From contig VHBD01000089.1 in NCBI GenBank assembly GCA_016872125.1, positions 1 to 6,394 of the forward strand: a stretch of DNA of 6,394 nucleotides, read 5' to 3'. Below the pieces are notes generated by a model. It did not search any database and had not been told where the DNA came from. It saw only the letters and a program-made list of their open reading frames with translations. Numbering within the stretch: position 1 is the first letter of the stretch; every line of letters begins with the position of its first letter. Source of the DNA: Sphingomonadales bacterium (GTDB lineage Bacteria > Bacteroidota > Bacteroidia > UBA7662). The position numbers and the translations under genes were made by a program. Positions 6,226 to 6,394 of this stretch are shown in pieces.

Positions 6226-6394
6226 TTAATATTTAATGAGTTTGTAGCTGTAGAAACCTTTATCGGTTTGAGCTCTAATAAAATACGTTCCATTCGAGTA
6301 GTTGGAAAGGTCAAACTGGCTTTCGGAAGTTTCTTTTATTAACCTTCCTTGTAAGTCGTAAAGCCTTATATTCTCAAAGGTGTGATTTTGTATT
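6226..6394 (-). CDS. C-terminal T9SS type A sorting domain of a secreted protein, 5'-truncated by the window edge
   Basis: The minus strand is open from the window edge (first full codon 6393-6391) to TAA at 6228-6226, encoding 55 residues with no start in view. It reads ENIRLYDLQGRLIKE (7-21), FDLSNYSNGTYFIRAQTD (27-44) and KGFYSYKLIKY (45-55). This is a classic type IX secretion sorting domain (Por_Secre_tail/TIGR04183 type): the LYDLQGR strand, the DLS-x-YS-x-G-x-Y turn, and the final KL(I/V)K basic end. The function of the protein it is attached to cannot be known from here; this domain only directs export through the outer membrane and removal or anchoring at the surface. G+C is about 33% by hand count, far below the neighbouring genes, suggesting a different origin. 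Confidence 0.85.
   Translation of the reverse strand, partial: IQNHTFENIRLYDLQGRLIKETSESQFDLSNYSNGTYFIRAQTDKGFYSYKLIKY

Noticed and set aside
6007..6342. Plus-strand open frames of 66 and 111 codons near the right end
   Set aside because: They run antisense to the clear T9SS sorting domain and the decayed segment, cross the composition break, and show no family motifs.
1..6394. CRISPR arrays, tRNA or rRNA genes, insertion sequences, transposases
   Set aside because: No regularly spaced repeats, cloverleaf-like sequences, terminal inverted repeats or transposase motifs were seen on either strand.

Overview
The window looks like a piece of a Bacteroidota (Bacteroidetes) chromosome. The support is a type IX secretion (T9SS) C-terminal sorting domain, a surface-lipoprotein export-like signal (Cys-Ala-Lys-Glu-Glu), small families common in this phylum (DUF5522, DUF6580), TAnnTTTG-type promoter elements and the absence of clear Shine-Dalgarno sites. 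G+C is roughly 45-55% over most genes, but only about 33% in the last 169 bases (hand count). Genus cannot be read from this.

Layout: (1) 1-709, plus strand, the 3' part of a CtlX-type amidinohydrolase (citrulline/arginine-deiminase-like); its 5' end is outside the window. (2) 722-4975, minus strand, a vitamin B12 block. Read in the direction of transcription it is a cytosolic-type BtuF-like corrinoid-binding protein (4154-4975), a well-formed cobalamin riboswitch (3989-4160), a BtuB-like TonB-dependent outer-membrane receptor (1871-3868), and a BtuG-like beta-propeller surface lipoprotein (722-1819). (3) 4965-5887, minus strand, two further genes that run into btuF with overlapping start and stop codons: a DUF6580 polytopic membrane protein and a small cysteine-rich DUF5522 protein. 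(4) 6016-6394, minus strand, the C-terminal T9SS sorting domain of a protein cut by the window edge, followed in the same frame by a decayed segment that resembles a second sorting-type C-terminus interrupted by a stop codon.

How the genes may work together: BtuG captures corrinoid at the cell surface and BtuB moves it across the outer membrane using TonB energy. The riboswitch would shut the btuB-btuG transcript down when adenosylcobalamin is plentiful. Upstream, the tightly coupled DUF6580-DUF5522-btuF trio probably forms its own transcript. No BtuC/BtuD genes are visible. The most interesting hypothesis is that the DUF6580 protein, which has the size and topology of a solitary ECF S-component, is an inner-membrane corrinoid transporter, with the BtuF-like protein binding corrinoid in the cytoplasm. 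That is inference from context, not shown by the sequence.

The regulatory anatomy is unusually readable. A Bacteroidota-type -7 element lies in the last codons of btuF and would start RNA at the first base of the riboswitch P1 helix. The 5' strand of P1 contains the btuF stop codon. A downstream hairpin (3957-3978) has a loop complementary to riboswitch loop L5, as expected for the L5-L13 kissing interaction.
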